A stretch of DNA of 12,784 nt from an uncultured Planctomycetaceae bacterium (GTDB lineage: Bacteria; Planctomycetota; Planctomycetia; Planctomycetales; Planctomycetaceae). This document shows, one piece after another, positions 1 to 7,247 of this stretch. Positions within the stretch are counted from its first letter, which is position 1. Each line of letters starts with the position of its first letter. The translations under genes and the position numbers were made by a program. The stretch is taken from positions 1 through 12,784 of the forward strand of contig CALJUK010000062.1 in NCBI GenBank assembly GCA_937975745.1, in the 5' to 3' direction. Below the pieces are notes generated by a model. The model was given only the letters and a program-made list of their open reading frames with translations. It ran no database searches and was not told the origin of the DNA.

Positions 1-561
1 CTCGCGGACAGTCTTCCAGATGGGCAAACTGGTGGATTGCACACCGACCTGCATCACCTTGCCCGATTTCTTCCAGGCGTCGACGACAGTCATCGCTTCT
101 TCGACTGTCTTAGTCATGGGCTTTTCGCAGTACACGTGCAATCCGGCGGCTAGCGAATCGACGGTCTGTTTGGCGTGCCAGTGATCGGGAGTCCCGATAC
201 AGACCGCGTCGAGATTCTCTTTTTCGATCATGTCGCGATAATCGACGTAGCCGCGCGCCTCGTTCCCATTCGTTTCCTTGATGTAGTTGACGGTCCGGTC
301 GCGGTGCTCGGAGTAGACGTCCGCTGCGGCAACCAGTTCGATATTGGCACCTTCATTCTTCAGCTTGGCGAGCGTCTTCACGTGTGCGCCGAAACCGCGG
401 CCACCGGGGCCGATGAAGCCAATGCGGATGACTTCGTTCTGATTGGCGGCCCGGGCCACGCCAGGAGCCTGGAGGACGGTCTGAGCGGCAGCGATTGCGG
501 CAGCTGTCTGGCCGCTGGTTCGCATGAAGTCGCGTCGATTCACCGAGTTCGGACTGGTCAT
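1..561 (-). CDS. Gfo/Idh/MocA family oxidoreductase, Tat-exported, partial (C-terminus beyond window)
   Basis: Reading back from an ATG at 561-559 gives 187 residues that run off the left edge. Residues 1-40 look like a Tat signal: a twin Arg at 9-10 in the context RRDFM, then an Ala-rich stretch ending near ARA at 36-38. A Rossmann NAD(P)-binding fold follows, with GFIGPGGRG at 48-56, then TPDHWHA at 124-130 and the family's EKP motif at 146-148. These are typical of the NAD(P)-dependent sugar/cyclitol dehydrogenase family. The substrate-binding C-terminal domain is missing, so substrate cannot be told. An AGGGAG-type ribosome-binding site lies about 9 bases upstream of the ATG and supports this start. 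Full-length relatives are about 400-450 residues. Planctomycetes carry many Tat-exported paralogues of this family, which suggests periplasmic carbohydrate processing (inference). Confidence 0.93.
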   Translation of the reverse strand, partial: MTSPNSVNRRDFMRTSGQTAAAIAAAQTVLQAPGVARAANQNEVIRIGFIGPGGRGFGAHVKTLAKLKNEGANIELVAAADVYSEHRDRTVNYIKETNGNEARGYVDYRDMIEKENLDAVCIGTPDHWHAKQTVDSLAAGLHVYCEKPMTKTVEEAMTVVDAWKKSGKVMQVGVQSTSLPIWKTVRE

Positions 562-1219
562 GTTCTGTCTTCTCCCTGACGGACGTTGCAAGCGATGAGG
601 CATCTCGCAAACGTTGGGTCTTAGAATTTACCATGGGCGCCGATGCCGCGGTTTTGGTCGAAGTCGAATCGTGGTCATGCGGCAGGAAACCAAACACGTA
701 GGGTAGTCATTTGGACAACAGAATTCCACCCGGTTGCTGATCGGATACTTCTCGATATACCGGTTAGCCGGAAGGTGGGATTCTCCGACGGAACGACGTC
801 GGCAGTGTGATTTTCGGAACCGGACGGGCACAACCTTCGTGCTGAGAGTGCCATTTCGGCGGCGAGCTGGCTAGATTAGATCACTCGTGACGCGTCCGTC
901 GTCGGTTCAGAGATTCCCGCAAGGCGTGGTTCCAGAATCGACGCGTGGAGCGTGGATCGAGAACCCGTTTCGAAATCCGTTGGTGTCGAGTTGTCGGCCA
1001 GCGTTTTCGGGACGAAGGCAAAACAGACAGAGGTTTTGGAATCGCTTCCCGAGACGTTCGGACAGATTGGGAGTAAGACGACCGGGCTTCAATTCCCTCA
1101 CGGGACACGCAAGGTCGACACAGTAGATCGCCGGTGAGAACCGGTCCACAATACGCCCCAGCGCTTGGATGAGTATTGTTTTCGCGAGTGCTCAGCCGCG
1201 GGAGGGCGTCGAGAAGCCT
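562..1219. other. intergenic region, no convincing gene
   Basis: About 0.6 kb between the divergent oxidoreductase and ribF. The short reading frames here overlap in several frames on both strands, have no ribosome-binding site, and give Arg/Ser-rich translations resembling no family I know. One small dyad is visible: CCGACG at 785-790 and CGTCGG at 797-802 with a 6-base loop. It is not followed by a T-run, so it is not a clear terminator. The region should hold the promoters for both flanking transcription units, but I cannot place -10/-35 boxes with confidence. If ribF starts at 1169 rather than 1220, the last 51 bases are coding. Confidence 0.5.
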
Positions 1220-2209
1220 ATGGAAGTCTTGTCAAAATTCGGGCCCCCCTTTGACTATCGCGGCGGCTACGTGTCGGTCGGAAATTTCGACGGCGTGCAT
1301 CGCGGGCACCAGAGCATTCTGGCCACGCTGACATCGCAGGCTCGCGAGGCACATGTCCCGAGCGTGGTCCTCACCTTCGAGCCGCATCCGTTAAGCCTGC
1401 TTCGCCCGGAGCAAGTTCCCCTGCGCCTTACGACGCTGGAGACCAAGGCCGAACTGCTGGGTCGCCGCGGCATCGACTTCGTGATTGCTTACCCGACCGA
1501 TCGAACGCTTCTGGACATGCCTCCCGAGGAATTTTTTGAGCGAGTCGTCCGGGAAGAGTTAGCCGCCGTCGGGATGGTCGAGGGCCCGAACTTTTTCTTT
1601 GGGAAGAATCGTGCCGGAGACGTCCAGCAGCTACGTGCCCTGTGTGAGAGAGATGGTCTGAGCCTGACCGTCGCCGCACCGATGGTCTTGCAGAGCTCGC
1701 GGGTCAGTTCCAGCGATATTCGAACGGCATTGTCGACTGGTCGGTTCGATGCGGCGATCGCGATGCTCGGCCATCCCTACCGAATTCGGGGTGTTGTTGC
1801 GGAGGGAGACGGACGCGGACGGCAGATCGGCTTTCCGACCGCGAACTTGACGGGAATCGAGACGCTGATTCCAGCCGACGCGGTTTTCGCGGGTGTCTGC
1901 CTGTTGGGCGGAAAGCGGATTCCGGCTGCTGTGCATATCGGACCGAATCCAACGTTTGGCGCAGCTGACAGAAAAGTCGAAGTCCATTTGATAGACTTTG
2001 CGGGCGATTTGTATCGACAGGAGTTGTGCGTCGATTTGTTTGCCTCGGTGCGGGATGTGACGACGTTCTCGGACGTTGCGGAATTGACGCGCCAAGTCGA
2101 ACGGGACGTGCAGTTCGTCAAACAGTTGACGACTCGGTTGCAGGATGCTTGCAGCGGGGAGTTCGTCCCGCCGTCGCTGAATTGGAATCATCCTGATCCG
2201 ACGGCCTGA
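1220..2209 (+). CDS. ribF: bifunctional riboflavin kinase / FAD synthetase
   Basis: Converts riboflavin to FMN (ATP-dependent kinase, C-terminal domain) and FMN to FAD (adenylyltransferase, N-terminal domain) in the cytoplasm. The frame is open from an ATG at 1169 (346 residues). I prefer the internal ATG at 1220 (329 residues) because the extra 17 residues match nothing in the family and no ribosome-binding site precedes 1169. GGAGGG at 1201-1206 is somewhat far (13 bases) from 1220, so the start remains uncertain. In 346-residue numbering: the nucleotidyltransferase motif GNFDGVHRGHQ at 38-48 including HRGH, FGKNRAGD at 144-151, SSDIR at 181-185, and the riboflavin-kinase motif GFPTAN at 221-226. 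The normal family length is about 310. The gene sits 12 bases before an nrnA-like gene. In many bacteria nrnA and ribF lie together near truB and rbfA. Confidence 0.96.
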   Translation: MEVLSKFGPPFDYRGGYVSVGNFDGVHRGHQSILATLTSQAREAHVPSVVLTFEPHPLSLLRPEQVPLRLTTLETKAELLGRRGIDFVIAYPTDRTLLDMPPEEFFERVVREELAAVGMVEGPNFFFGKNRAGDVQQLRALCERDGLSLTVAAPMVLQSSRVSSSDIRTALSTGRFDAAIAMLGHPYRIRGVVAEGDGRGRQIGFPTANLTGIETLIPADAVFAGVCLLGGKRIPAAVHIGPNPTFGAADRKVEVHLIDFAGDLYRQELCVDLFASVRDVTTFSDVAELTRQVERDVQFVKQLTTRLQDACSGEFVPPSLNWNHPDPTA

Positions 2210-2221
2210 GTAAGGAACACC

Positions 2222-3172
2222 ATGTCAGAATCGAAGGTGGATTGGAGTCCGTTGTGCGACATCGTTCATGGCGCACAGAGCTTTACCTTGTCGAGCCATG
2301 TCCGCCCGGATGCGGACGCGGTCGGCTCGGAGTTGGCCATGGCGATGGGACTCCGTTCGCTGGGAAAGTCGGTTCGGATTATTAACCCCTCCGCATTAGG
2401 GGGGCATCTTGCGTTTCTGGATCCGAATCAGGAAGCGGGCAGCCTGGCGGACGAAGATTCCGAGGAAGGACTGTTCAATGTCGACGTCTGTATGGTTCTC
2501 GACACCAGTAGCTGGTCGCAGCTCAATCGTGTCGGCAAGCTTCTCCGGAAGTCGTCCGGTCGACGCGTCGTGATCGACCATCATGTCAGCAGTGATGACA
2601 TGGGGGCCGAGATATTCAAGGACACAACATCCGCGGCCACCGGAGAACTGGTCTTCGAGTGCCTGCAGGCCCTGGGAGTGACGATCACTCCGGAAATCGC
2701 CGTGGCGCTGTACTGTGCCATCGCGACAGACACGGGCTGGTTTCGATTCAGTTCTACGACTGGCCGAACCATGCGGATTGTGGGGCAGTTGATCGATGCC
2801 GGAGCTCGACCGCAGCAGATTTACGAGAACCTCTACGAGCAAAACTCGGCGGCTCGCATGCAGCTCATGTCTCGTTCGCTCGCGAGGATCACGCTGGCGG
2901 AAGGGGGGCGCCTCGCCTATACGACTGTGCTGTGGAAAGATTTCGAAGAAACGGGCGCCCATCCGTCCGATACCGAAGACTTCGTCAACCTCTGCCTGAC
3001 GATTGCCGGAACGAAAGTGGCCTTCATGGCGGTCGAACAGCAAAACGGTCAGACGAAAATCAGCCTCCGCAGCCGGATGGGACTCGATGTGGCAAAAATC
3101 GCAGGGGACATCGGCAGGCTTCTGGTACGGTCCTCTCGGGCCCCTTGGTGGCTGCCCGGGAACGCATTCTAA
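2222..3172 (+). CDS. nrnA: DHH/DHHA1 phosphoesterase, NrnA-like (nanoRNase / pAp phosphatase), probably frameshifted near its C-terminus
   Basis: Cytoplasmic DHH-family phosphoesterase; the NrnA branch degrades short oligonucleotides and 3'-phosphoadenosine 5'-phosphate. The metal-binding motifs are intact: DADAVG at 30-35, D94 in VLDTS, DHH at 119-121, and D160 in ATDTGWF. The DHHA1 substrate-binding domain follows from about residue 220. As read, the protein is 316 residues and ends in LVRSSRAPWWLPGNAF, which does not look like the family. The expected motif FGGGGH after VAKIA (290-294) is missing. The continuation GHRQASGTVLSGPLVAARER appears in another frame directly after position 3108 and stops at 3219. 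This points to a deletion of about 16 bases, a real mutation or an assembly error. An AAGGA at 2212-2216 precedes the ATG, which lies 12 bases after ribF, so the two are probably co-transcribed. Confidence 0.9.
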   Translation: MSESKVDWSPLCDIVHGAQSFTLSSHVRPDADAVGSELAMAMGLRSLGKSVRIINPSALGGHLAFLDPNQEAGSLADEDSEEGLFNVDVCMVLDTSSWSQLNRVGKLLRKSSGRRVVIDHHVSSDDMGAEIFKDTTSAATGELVFECLQALGVTITPEIAVALYCAIATDTGWFRFSSTTGRTMRIVGQLIDAGARPQQIYENLYEQNSAARMQLMSRSLARITLAEGGRLAYTTVLWKDFEETGAHPSDTEDFVNLCLTIAGTKVAFMAVEQQNGQTKISLRSRMGLDVAKIAGDIGRLLVRSSRAPWWLPGNAF

Positions 3173-3219
3173 CGGCGATTTGCGAAGAGCTGGCGGCAGT
3201 CGATTCCGCTGCCGAGTGA
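3104..3219 (+). pseudogene. displaced C-terminal tail of the nrnA-like gene
   Basis: From 3106 onward, the frame that ends in TGA at 3217-3219 encodes GHRQASG and then a helix containing ARERILTAICEELAAVD. This is the normal end of a DHHA1 domain, where the GGGH motif contacts the substrate phosphate. It is out of frame with the 2222 ORF. Only GGGGA (3104-3108) separates the GCA codon for Ala294 from the CAT codon for the motif His, where about 21 bases are expected in family members. The original stop of the intact gene was therefore most likely 3219. The tail is not expected to be translated as a separate protein. Confidence 0.75.
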
Positions 3220-3597
3220 AACGCGGGCCGGGATTCACACTTGCTTTCAGGGGGCTTCTCCGTTCCAATCCAGGAGTAGAGCCTACCGCAAAACGGGGCT
3301 GTGACGGCGGCTGAATTGGAGTGGCCGACCCTTCGCAGTCGCCGACCTGGTCGTCCGCCGCAGCGCGAGTCTTCGGCACTTGGGCGACTGCACCTGCCTG
3401 ATAGCCTGCCATGAGTTCGAATTGAACCACGTGATTGATTCCAGTTTGACGCAATACCGCCGGAGATCGGCCAGAATGTCCTCGCCTCTCAGCCGAAGTT
3501 GATCCATTGCCCCGAGAATTCGGTGGTGACACCGGTCGCCGTTTGGGGGGGAGGACTTTCGGCGGGAGGCTATGAGAGTCCTGAACAGGAGCCGAAT
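3220..3597. other. gap between nrnA and the Rieske gene; possible broken minus-strand ORF
   Basis: No intact gene is evident. On the minus strand, an ATG at 3507-3505 opens MDQLRLRGEDILADLRRY, which looks protein-like. From about 3452-3457 the sensible reading moves to another frame, giving GINHVVQFELMAGYQAG and then VPKTRAAADDQVGDCEG. One inserted base would join the two parts. The joined frame then has no clean stop before it runs antisense into nrnA. I do not recognise a family. It may be a decayed or misassembled small gene, or chance. The region just before 3598 must also carry the leader of the Rieske/cytochrome transcript. Confidence 0.3.
3587..3591 (+). promoter_or_regulatory. ribosome-binding site that sets the Rieske start
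   Basis: AGGAG ends 6 bases before a GTG codon at 3598, a near-ideal spacing. The longer frame from a TTG at 3499 has no comparable site and adds 33 residues unlike a Rieske N-terminus. Confidence 0.7.
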
Positions 3598-4224
3598 GTG
3601 AATCCAAACGTTAATGAGAGTGCGACTGCCGGCCATCCGTCAGTGTCGCCTCTGCCCGGACCTGCCCCGGCGGAGGCCGGCGGGACGGTTCAAGGAAGCC
3701 CCAGACGGAATTTCCTGGTTGCATTCTGGGCTGCGGCAATCAGTGGCCTGGTTGGCGTGGTACCGGTCGTGGCGGGAGTTGTGCACCTGCTGGATCCCAT
3801 CCTCCGGAAGAAGTCAGGCGGCGGGACCGACGACGGGTTTGTCGAAGTCGCCAGCCTGGACGCACTGCCGGAGAATGGCGTGCCACAGCAGTTCACCGTG
3901 ACGGCGGACTTTGTTGACGCGTGGACGGCACTTCCCAATCGTCCGTTAGGGGCAGTCTATTTGCACCGTGTTCCGGGCACGGACGAGGTGCAGGCTTTCA
4001 ATGTGATTTGCCCCCACCTCGGTTGCAGTGTGGAATACCGTTCGAACGACGAGGAGTACTACTTTCCCTGCCACGAGAGTGCTTTCAAGCTGGATGGGAG
4101 CCGAAAGAACTCCATTCCACCGCGTGGCTTGGATTCTCTGGAAGTCGCCGTTCGCGACGGCAATGTGTGGGTCAAGTTCGAGAACTTCATCGGCGGTCGT
4201 GAGGAGAAGATTCCCGTATCATGA
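3598..4224 (+). CDS. Rieske [2Fe-2S] iron-sulfur protein of a cytochrome bc-type complex
   Basis: Transfers electrons from quinol to a cytochrome c through a 2Fe-2S cluster on the outer face of the cytoplasmic membrane. From the GTG start it has 208 residues: a Pro/Ala-rich N-terminus, a Tat-like RRNFL at 36-40, one hydrophobic anchor at about 39-62, then the Rieske fold. Cluster motifs are CPHLGC at 118-123 and FPCHES at 136-141, giving the expected two Cys and two His ligands. The usual second motif is CPCHGS. Here the first Cys is Phe and the Gly is Glu, so the standard disulfide partner of C123 is absent. The stop overlaps the next ATG (ATGA at 4221-4224), which suggests translational coupling with the cytochrome b gene, its functional partner. 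The frame upstream stays open to a TTG at 3499, but the strong ribosome-binding site favours 3598. Confidence 0.92.
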   Translation: MNPNVNESATAGHPSVSPLPGPAPAEAGGTVQGSPRRNFLVAFWAAAISGLVGVVPVVAGVVHLLDPILRKKSGGGTDDGFVEVASLDALPENGVPQQFTVTADFVDAWTALPNRPLGAVYLHRVPGTDEVQAFNVICPHLGCSVEYRSNDEEYYFPCHESAFKLDGSRKNSIPPRGLDSLEVAVRDGNVWVKFENFIGGREEKIPVS

Positions 4225-6143
4225 ACAGGTTTCTAAACTGGCTCGACGATCGCACCGGAATCCGTCACTCGTTGGACGAGGCTTTGTACGAACCGATTCC
4301 CGGTGGCGCACGTTGGCGCTACGTCTGGGGTAGTACGCTTGTCTACACGTTCGTGTTGCAGGTCATCACCGGGATTTGCCTGTGGATGTCCTATGCCCCC
4401 AGCGCTCAGACGGCATGGGAGAGCGTATACTACATTCAGTACCACATGGCGTGGGGCTGGCTGGTACGCGGTATCCATCATTACGCTGCACAGGCGATGG
4501 TGGTGCTGTTGGCCTTGCACTTGATGCAGGTGGTCATCGACGGGGCGTACCGGGCGCCGCGAGAAGTTAACTTTTGGCTGGGCATGGTTCTCTTGGCGTT
4601 CGTGCTCGGGCTGTTGCTGACGGTGTACCTGCTGCCGTGGGACCAGAAGGGGTACTACGCCACTCGGGTTGCAACCAACATTGTGGGTGTCACCCCTGTC
4701 ATTGGAACGCCGCTGCAAAAGCTGGTTCAGGGTGGGGCCGACTACGGCCATCACACCTTGACGCGGTTTTTCGCAATGCACGCGGGTGTTCTGCCAGCGC
4801 TGATGGTGTTCTTCATCATGCTGCACCTGGCGGGATTCCGTCGACATGGTGTCACCGTGGCCGACCCCAATCGGGGGCCCGATGCAACCTTCTGGCCGGA
4901 TCAGATTCTGAAGGACGCGGTCGCGATGCTGGCCGTCCTGGTGACCGTGCTGGGGCTGGCCATCTTCCGAGGAACGGAACTCAGCCCCCCGGCCGACCCG
5001 TCGTCCCCATTCTCGGCTGCCCGGCCCGAGTGGTACTTCCTGTTCCTGTTCCGATTTCTCAAGTTTGAGGCGATTGAACACGTCGGTCTCGCGTTTGGAG
5101 CCATCTACGTTCCCAGTTTGATCATGCTGGGACTGCTCGCAATGCCGTTGGTTGCCCGCTGGAAATTCGGTCACAAGTTGAACGTCGGGTTCATGACCTT
5201 TCTGATGGTGGGAATCGGGTATCTGACCGTGTTGGCGATGTGGGAAGACGCGCACGATCCGGACTATCAGCGGGCAGTGGCAACCGCCGAATGGAAGGCC
5301 GAACGCGTCAAAGAGCTGGCGATGGCCGAAGCTGGCATTCCGGTGACCGGTGCCGTCACGTTGCTGCAGAACGACCCGTTGACGCAGGGGCCGCAACTTT
5401 TCGCACAGCATTGCGCCAGCTGTCACCGCTACAACGGAAGCGACGGAACAGGCCAGCCGGTTGTCGAGATGGTCAACGGTGTCGAACGGGAGGTTCCTGG
5501 GACGGCAGCCGACCTGGGGAACTTTGGAAGTCGGGAGTGGACCAAGAATGTTCTCGTCAACTACGAGCACCATTTCGCGCCGCTGAAGAACGCCAGCCAG
5601 GAGATCGCCGAGCGATTCCTCGAAACGGGCGACATGGTTGGGTGGTGCCGTGAAAACAAAGACACGCTGCAACAGCCCGAGAATGCTGAGAGTCTGCAGG
5701 CGCTAGTGGAATTCGTCTTCGCTCAAGGAGAGCGACAGGACTTGGCTGCTGCCAACTCCGAATTAGTCGCTCAGGGACGGGACATCTTTAGCGGTGGCCA
5801 GTTGGCCAATGGCAGTTTGACTTCGGCCTGCACCGACTGCCACTCGATGATTCCCATCGGAGGAGGCGAAGCCTTTGAAGATGGTTACGCTCCCACCTTG
5901 ACCGGTTACGGATCGGCTCAATGGCTGAAAGAGTTCATCGTCGATCCGGCAGCCGAAAAGTTCTACGGCGAGGAGAACGCCATGCCGTCCTTTGGCGGGA
6001 AGGTAAGCGACCACGACATTGACCTGCTCGTCCGCTGGATGACGGGAGACTACGTTCCCACAAAGACCCATCCCATCGGTCAGCATTCCGTCGAGACGAG
6101 CGAGCCATCGCCTCAGCCGGAAGCCGACCATGCCGCGGAGTAG
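4221..6143 (+). CDS. cytochrome b fused to a C-terminal dihaem cytochrome c domain
   Basis: Membrane core of a quinol-oxidising bc complex, 640 residues. Residues 1-210 form the haem-b-binding four-helix part, with putative ligands H86/H100 and H187/H202. The 15-residue step in the second pair matches cytochrome b6 rather than mitochondrial-type b. Residues 225-340 form the subunit-IV-like part with the quinol-site motif PEWY at 269-272 and further membrane helices. After a charged linker (about 341-385) come two c-type haem sites, CASCH at 398-402 and CTDCH at 537-541. M588 in ENAMPSFGG is a likely axial ligand for the second. The c domains would lie outside the membrane and could replace cytochrome c1. 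Residue 35 is Val, so the Cys that attaches the extra haem of cytochrome b6 is absent. A His/Glu-rich tail ends the protein. It is coupled to the Rieske gene by a 4-base overlap. No other complex subunit is in the window. Confidence 0.95.
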   Translation: MNRFLNWLDDRTGIRHSLDEALYEPIPGGARWRYVWGSTLVYTFVLQVITGICLWMSYAPSAQTAWESVYYIQYHMAWGWLVRGIHHYAAQAMVVLLALHLMQVVIDGAYRAPREVNFWLGMVLLAFVLGLLLTVYLLPWDQKGYYATRVATNIVGVTPVIGTPLQKLVQGGADYGHHTLTRFFAMHAGVLPALMVFFIMLHLAGFRRHGVTVADPNRGPDATFWPDQILKDAVAMLAVLVTVLGLAIFRGTELSPPADPSSPFSAARPEWYFLFLFRFLKFEAIEHVGLAFGAIYVPSLIMLGLLAMPLVARWKFGHKLNVGFMTFLMVGIGYLTVLAMWEDAHDPDYQRAVATAEWKAERVKELAMAEAGIPVTGAVTLLQNDPLTQGPQLFAQHCASCHRYNGSDGTGQPVVEMVNGVEREVPGTAADLGNFGSREWTKNVLVNYEHHFAPLKNASQEIAERFLETGDMVGWCRENKDTLQQPENAESLQALVEFVFAQGERQDLAAANSELVAQGRDIFSGGQLANGSLTSACTDCHSMIPIGGGEAFEDGYAPTLTGYGSAQWLKEFIVDPAAEKFYGEENAMPSFGGKVSDHDIDLLVRWMTGDYVPTKTHPIGQHSVETSEPSPQPEADHAAE

Positions 6144-6144
6144 C

Positions 6145-6179
6145 CGCCTGAAATTTTGGTCCATCAGGGGGATCAGGCG
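6145..6179. terminator. weak dyad between convergent genes
   Basis: CGCCTGA at 6145-6151 can pair with TCAGGCG at 6173-6179 across a 21-base loop. A shorter alternative, CCTGA with TCAGG at 6164-6168, lies inside it. It occupies the 29-base gap between the convergent cytochrome and oleD genes, where a shared terminator is expected. The loop is long and there is no clear T-run, so this is only suggestive. Confidence 0.2.
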
Positions 6180-7174
6180 TTCGCCGCGGCGAGAATGTCC
6201 GGTTTCAGCCGGTTGAGTCCTTCTTCCACGGACACAATTGGCTGGTAGCCGAAGTCGTTTTCGGCCCGGCGGATGTCGTATTCGTGCGATCGCCCCAACT
6301 GCAATGCCAGAAAACGTGTCATCGGGGGTTCCCCTGGGAGACGCAGCAGGCGATACATCGCTTCGCAGGCGATTCCCATGCGGTAGGCCGCGTCAACGGA
6401 AATCGACTTCGTCACTGGCGGAAGACCCGCCATCGCGAGCAGCTGATCGATCCATTCCCACAACTTGACGGACTGTGGTTCGTTGATGAAGTACGCCTTG
6501 CCCGCCACGGGGGACGTTTCGGAAAGTGCATCGGCCGCCAGTAGATGCGCATGGGCGACATTCTCGACGTAGCTCATCGAGATCAAATTCTGGCCGTCAC
6601 CGACACGACGCAGCCGACGCGACTTGGCCCGGGCAATCAGTCGCGGGATGAGGTGATGATCGCGCGGTCCCCAAATGAGGTGTGGACGGATCGACACGGT
6701 CGCCAGACTGTTGAAGCCGTCGGCCTCCAGCACCGCCTTTTCGGCCAAGGCTTTGGTGTGGGGATAATGGCAGAGATAGCGCTTGGGATAGGGGTAGTCT
6801 TCGTTGACCTGCAGGTGCTCTGTCCCGTCGTAGATGACACTGGGCGAACTGGTGTAGACCAGCTTAGGAACATGCTCTGACTTGCAGGCCTCGATGATGT
6901 GAAACGTTCCCTGGGTGTTGACCCGGTAGTATTGCTTCCACGGCCCCCAGATCCCCGGGAGAGCGGCCACGTGGAAGACGCAATCCATCCCCGCACAGGC
7001 CGCGGTCACCGCGTGTCTGTCGCTGATGTTGCCCTGGTGCCATTCGACGCCCAACTGCTCCAGCTGCTCGTGACGATGGCGGCAAAAGACACGCACGGAA
7101 TCTCCCCGAGCGATGAGTTGCTCGACGATGTACTGTCCCAGGAAGCCACCGCCTCCTGTCACAAGTGCTCTCAT
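6173..7174 (-). CDS. oleD: OleD-like NAD(P)-dependent 2-alkyl-3-ketoacid reductase (SDR/3beta-HSD family)
   Basis: Extended short-chain dehydrogenase of 333 residues. In the olefin pathway OleD uses NADPH to reduce the 2-alkyl-3-ketoacid made by OleA to a 2-alkyl-3-hydroxyacid, the substrate of OleC. Visible motifs are the nucleotide-binding GGGGFLG at 7-13, HVAALPG at 68-74, Ser in TSSPS at 108-112, and the catalytic Y137-x3-K141 (YPHTK). RPHLIWGPRD at 153-162 and the 3beta-HSD-like C-terminus follow. The frame is open to an ATG at 7198, but a strong AGGAGGAG lies 9 bases before the ATG at 7174, so I take 7174. It lies 73 bases downstream of oleC on the same strand, which favours the OleD assignment over a generic sugar epimerase. 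It converges with the cytochrome gene. Confidence 0.85.
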   Translation of the reverse strand: MRALVTGGGGFLGQYIVEQLIARGDSVRVFCRHRHEQLEQLGVEWHQGNISDRHAVTAACAGMDCVFHVAALPGIWGPWKQYYRVNTQGTFHIIEACKSEHVPKLVYTSSPSVIYDGTEHLQVNEDYPYPKRYLCHYPHTKALAEKAVLEADGFNSLATVSIRPHLIWGPRDHHLIPRLIARAKSRRLRRVGDGQNLISMSYVENVAHAHLLAADALSETSPVAGKAYFINEPQSVKLWEWIDQLLAMAGLPPVTKSISVDAAYRMGIACEAMYRLLRLPGEPPMTRFLALQLGRSHEYDIRRAENDFGYQPIVSVEEGLNRLKPDILAAANA

Positions 7175-7183
7175 CCGGCCCTG

Positions 7184-7191
7184 CTCCTCCT
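7184..7191 (-). promoter_or_regulatory. strong ribosome-binding site for oleD
   Basis: On the minus strand AGGAGGAG, an almost perfect anti-16S match, stands 9 bases before the ATG at 7174-7172. It lies inside the longer frame that begins at 7198. This decides the start in favour of MRALVTGGGGFLG. Confidence 0.75.
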
Positions 7192-7247
7192 GTGTCATCT
7201 CAGTGCTGTGTCGCCTCAGTGAGTGGGTACGTCAGGCGAGGACACCC

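Noticed and set aside
946..957. 12-base word GGAGCGTGGATC shared with the region near 10981
   Set aside because: A 12-mer match is expected by chance in a window of this size, and similarity does not extend usefully on either side.
1631..2191. 186-codon frame antisense to ribF
   Set aside because: Arg/Ser/Gln-rich translation opposite clear RibF motifs.
3194..3216. CGGCAG/CTGCCG dyad at the end of the displaced nrnA tail as a terminator
   Set aside because: Lies within coding sequence of the restored frame, has a 9-base loop and no T-run.
2396..3607. 403-codon frame antisense to nrnA and the following gap
   Set aside because: Most of it mirrors conserved DHH motifs on the plus strand. Only its upstream part beyond nrnA was kept, as a low-confidence possible broken ORF.
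4233..5672. Long open frame (479 codons) antisense to the cytochrome b gene
   Set aside because: Its translation is His/Gln/Arg-rich and matches no family. The plus strand carries unmistakable haem and PEWY motifs, so this is a high-GC shadow.
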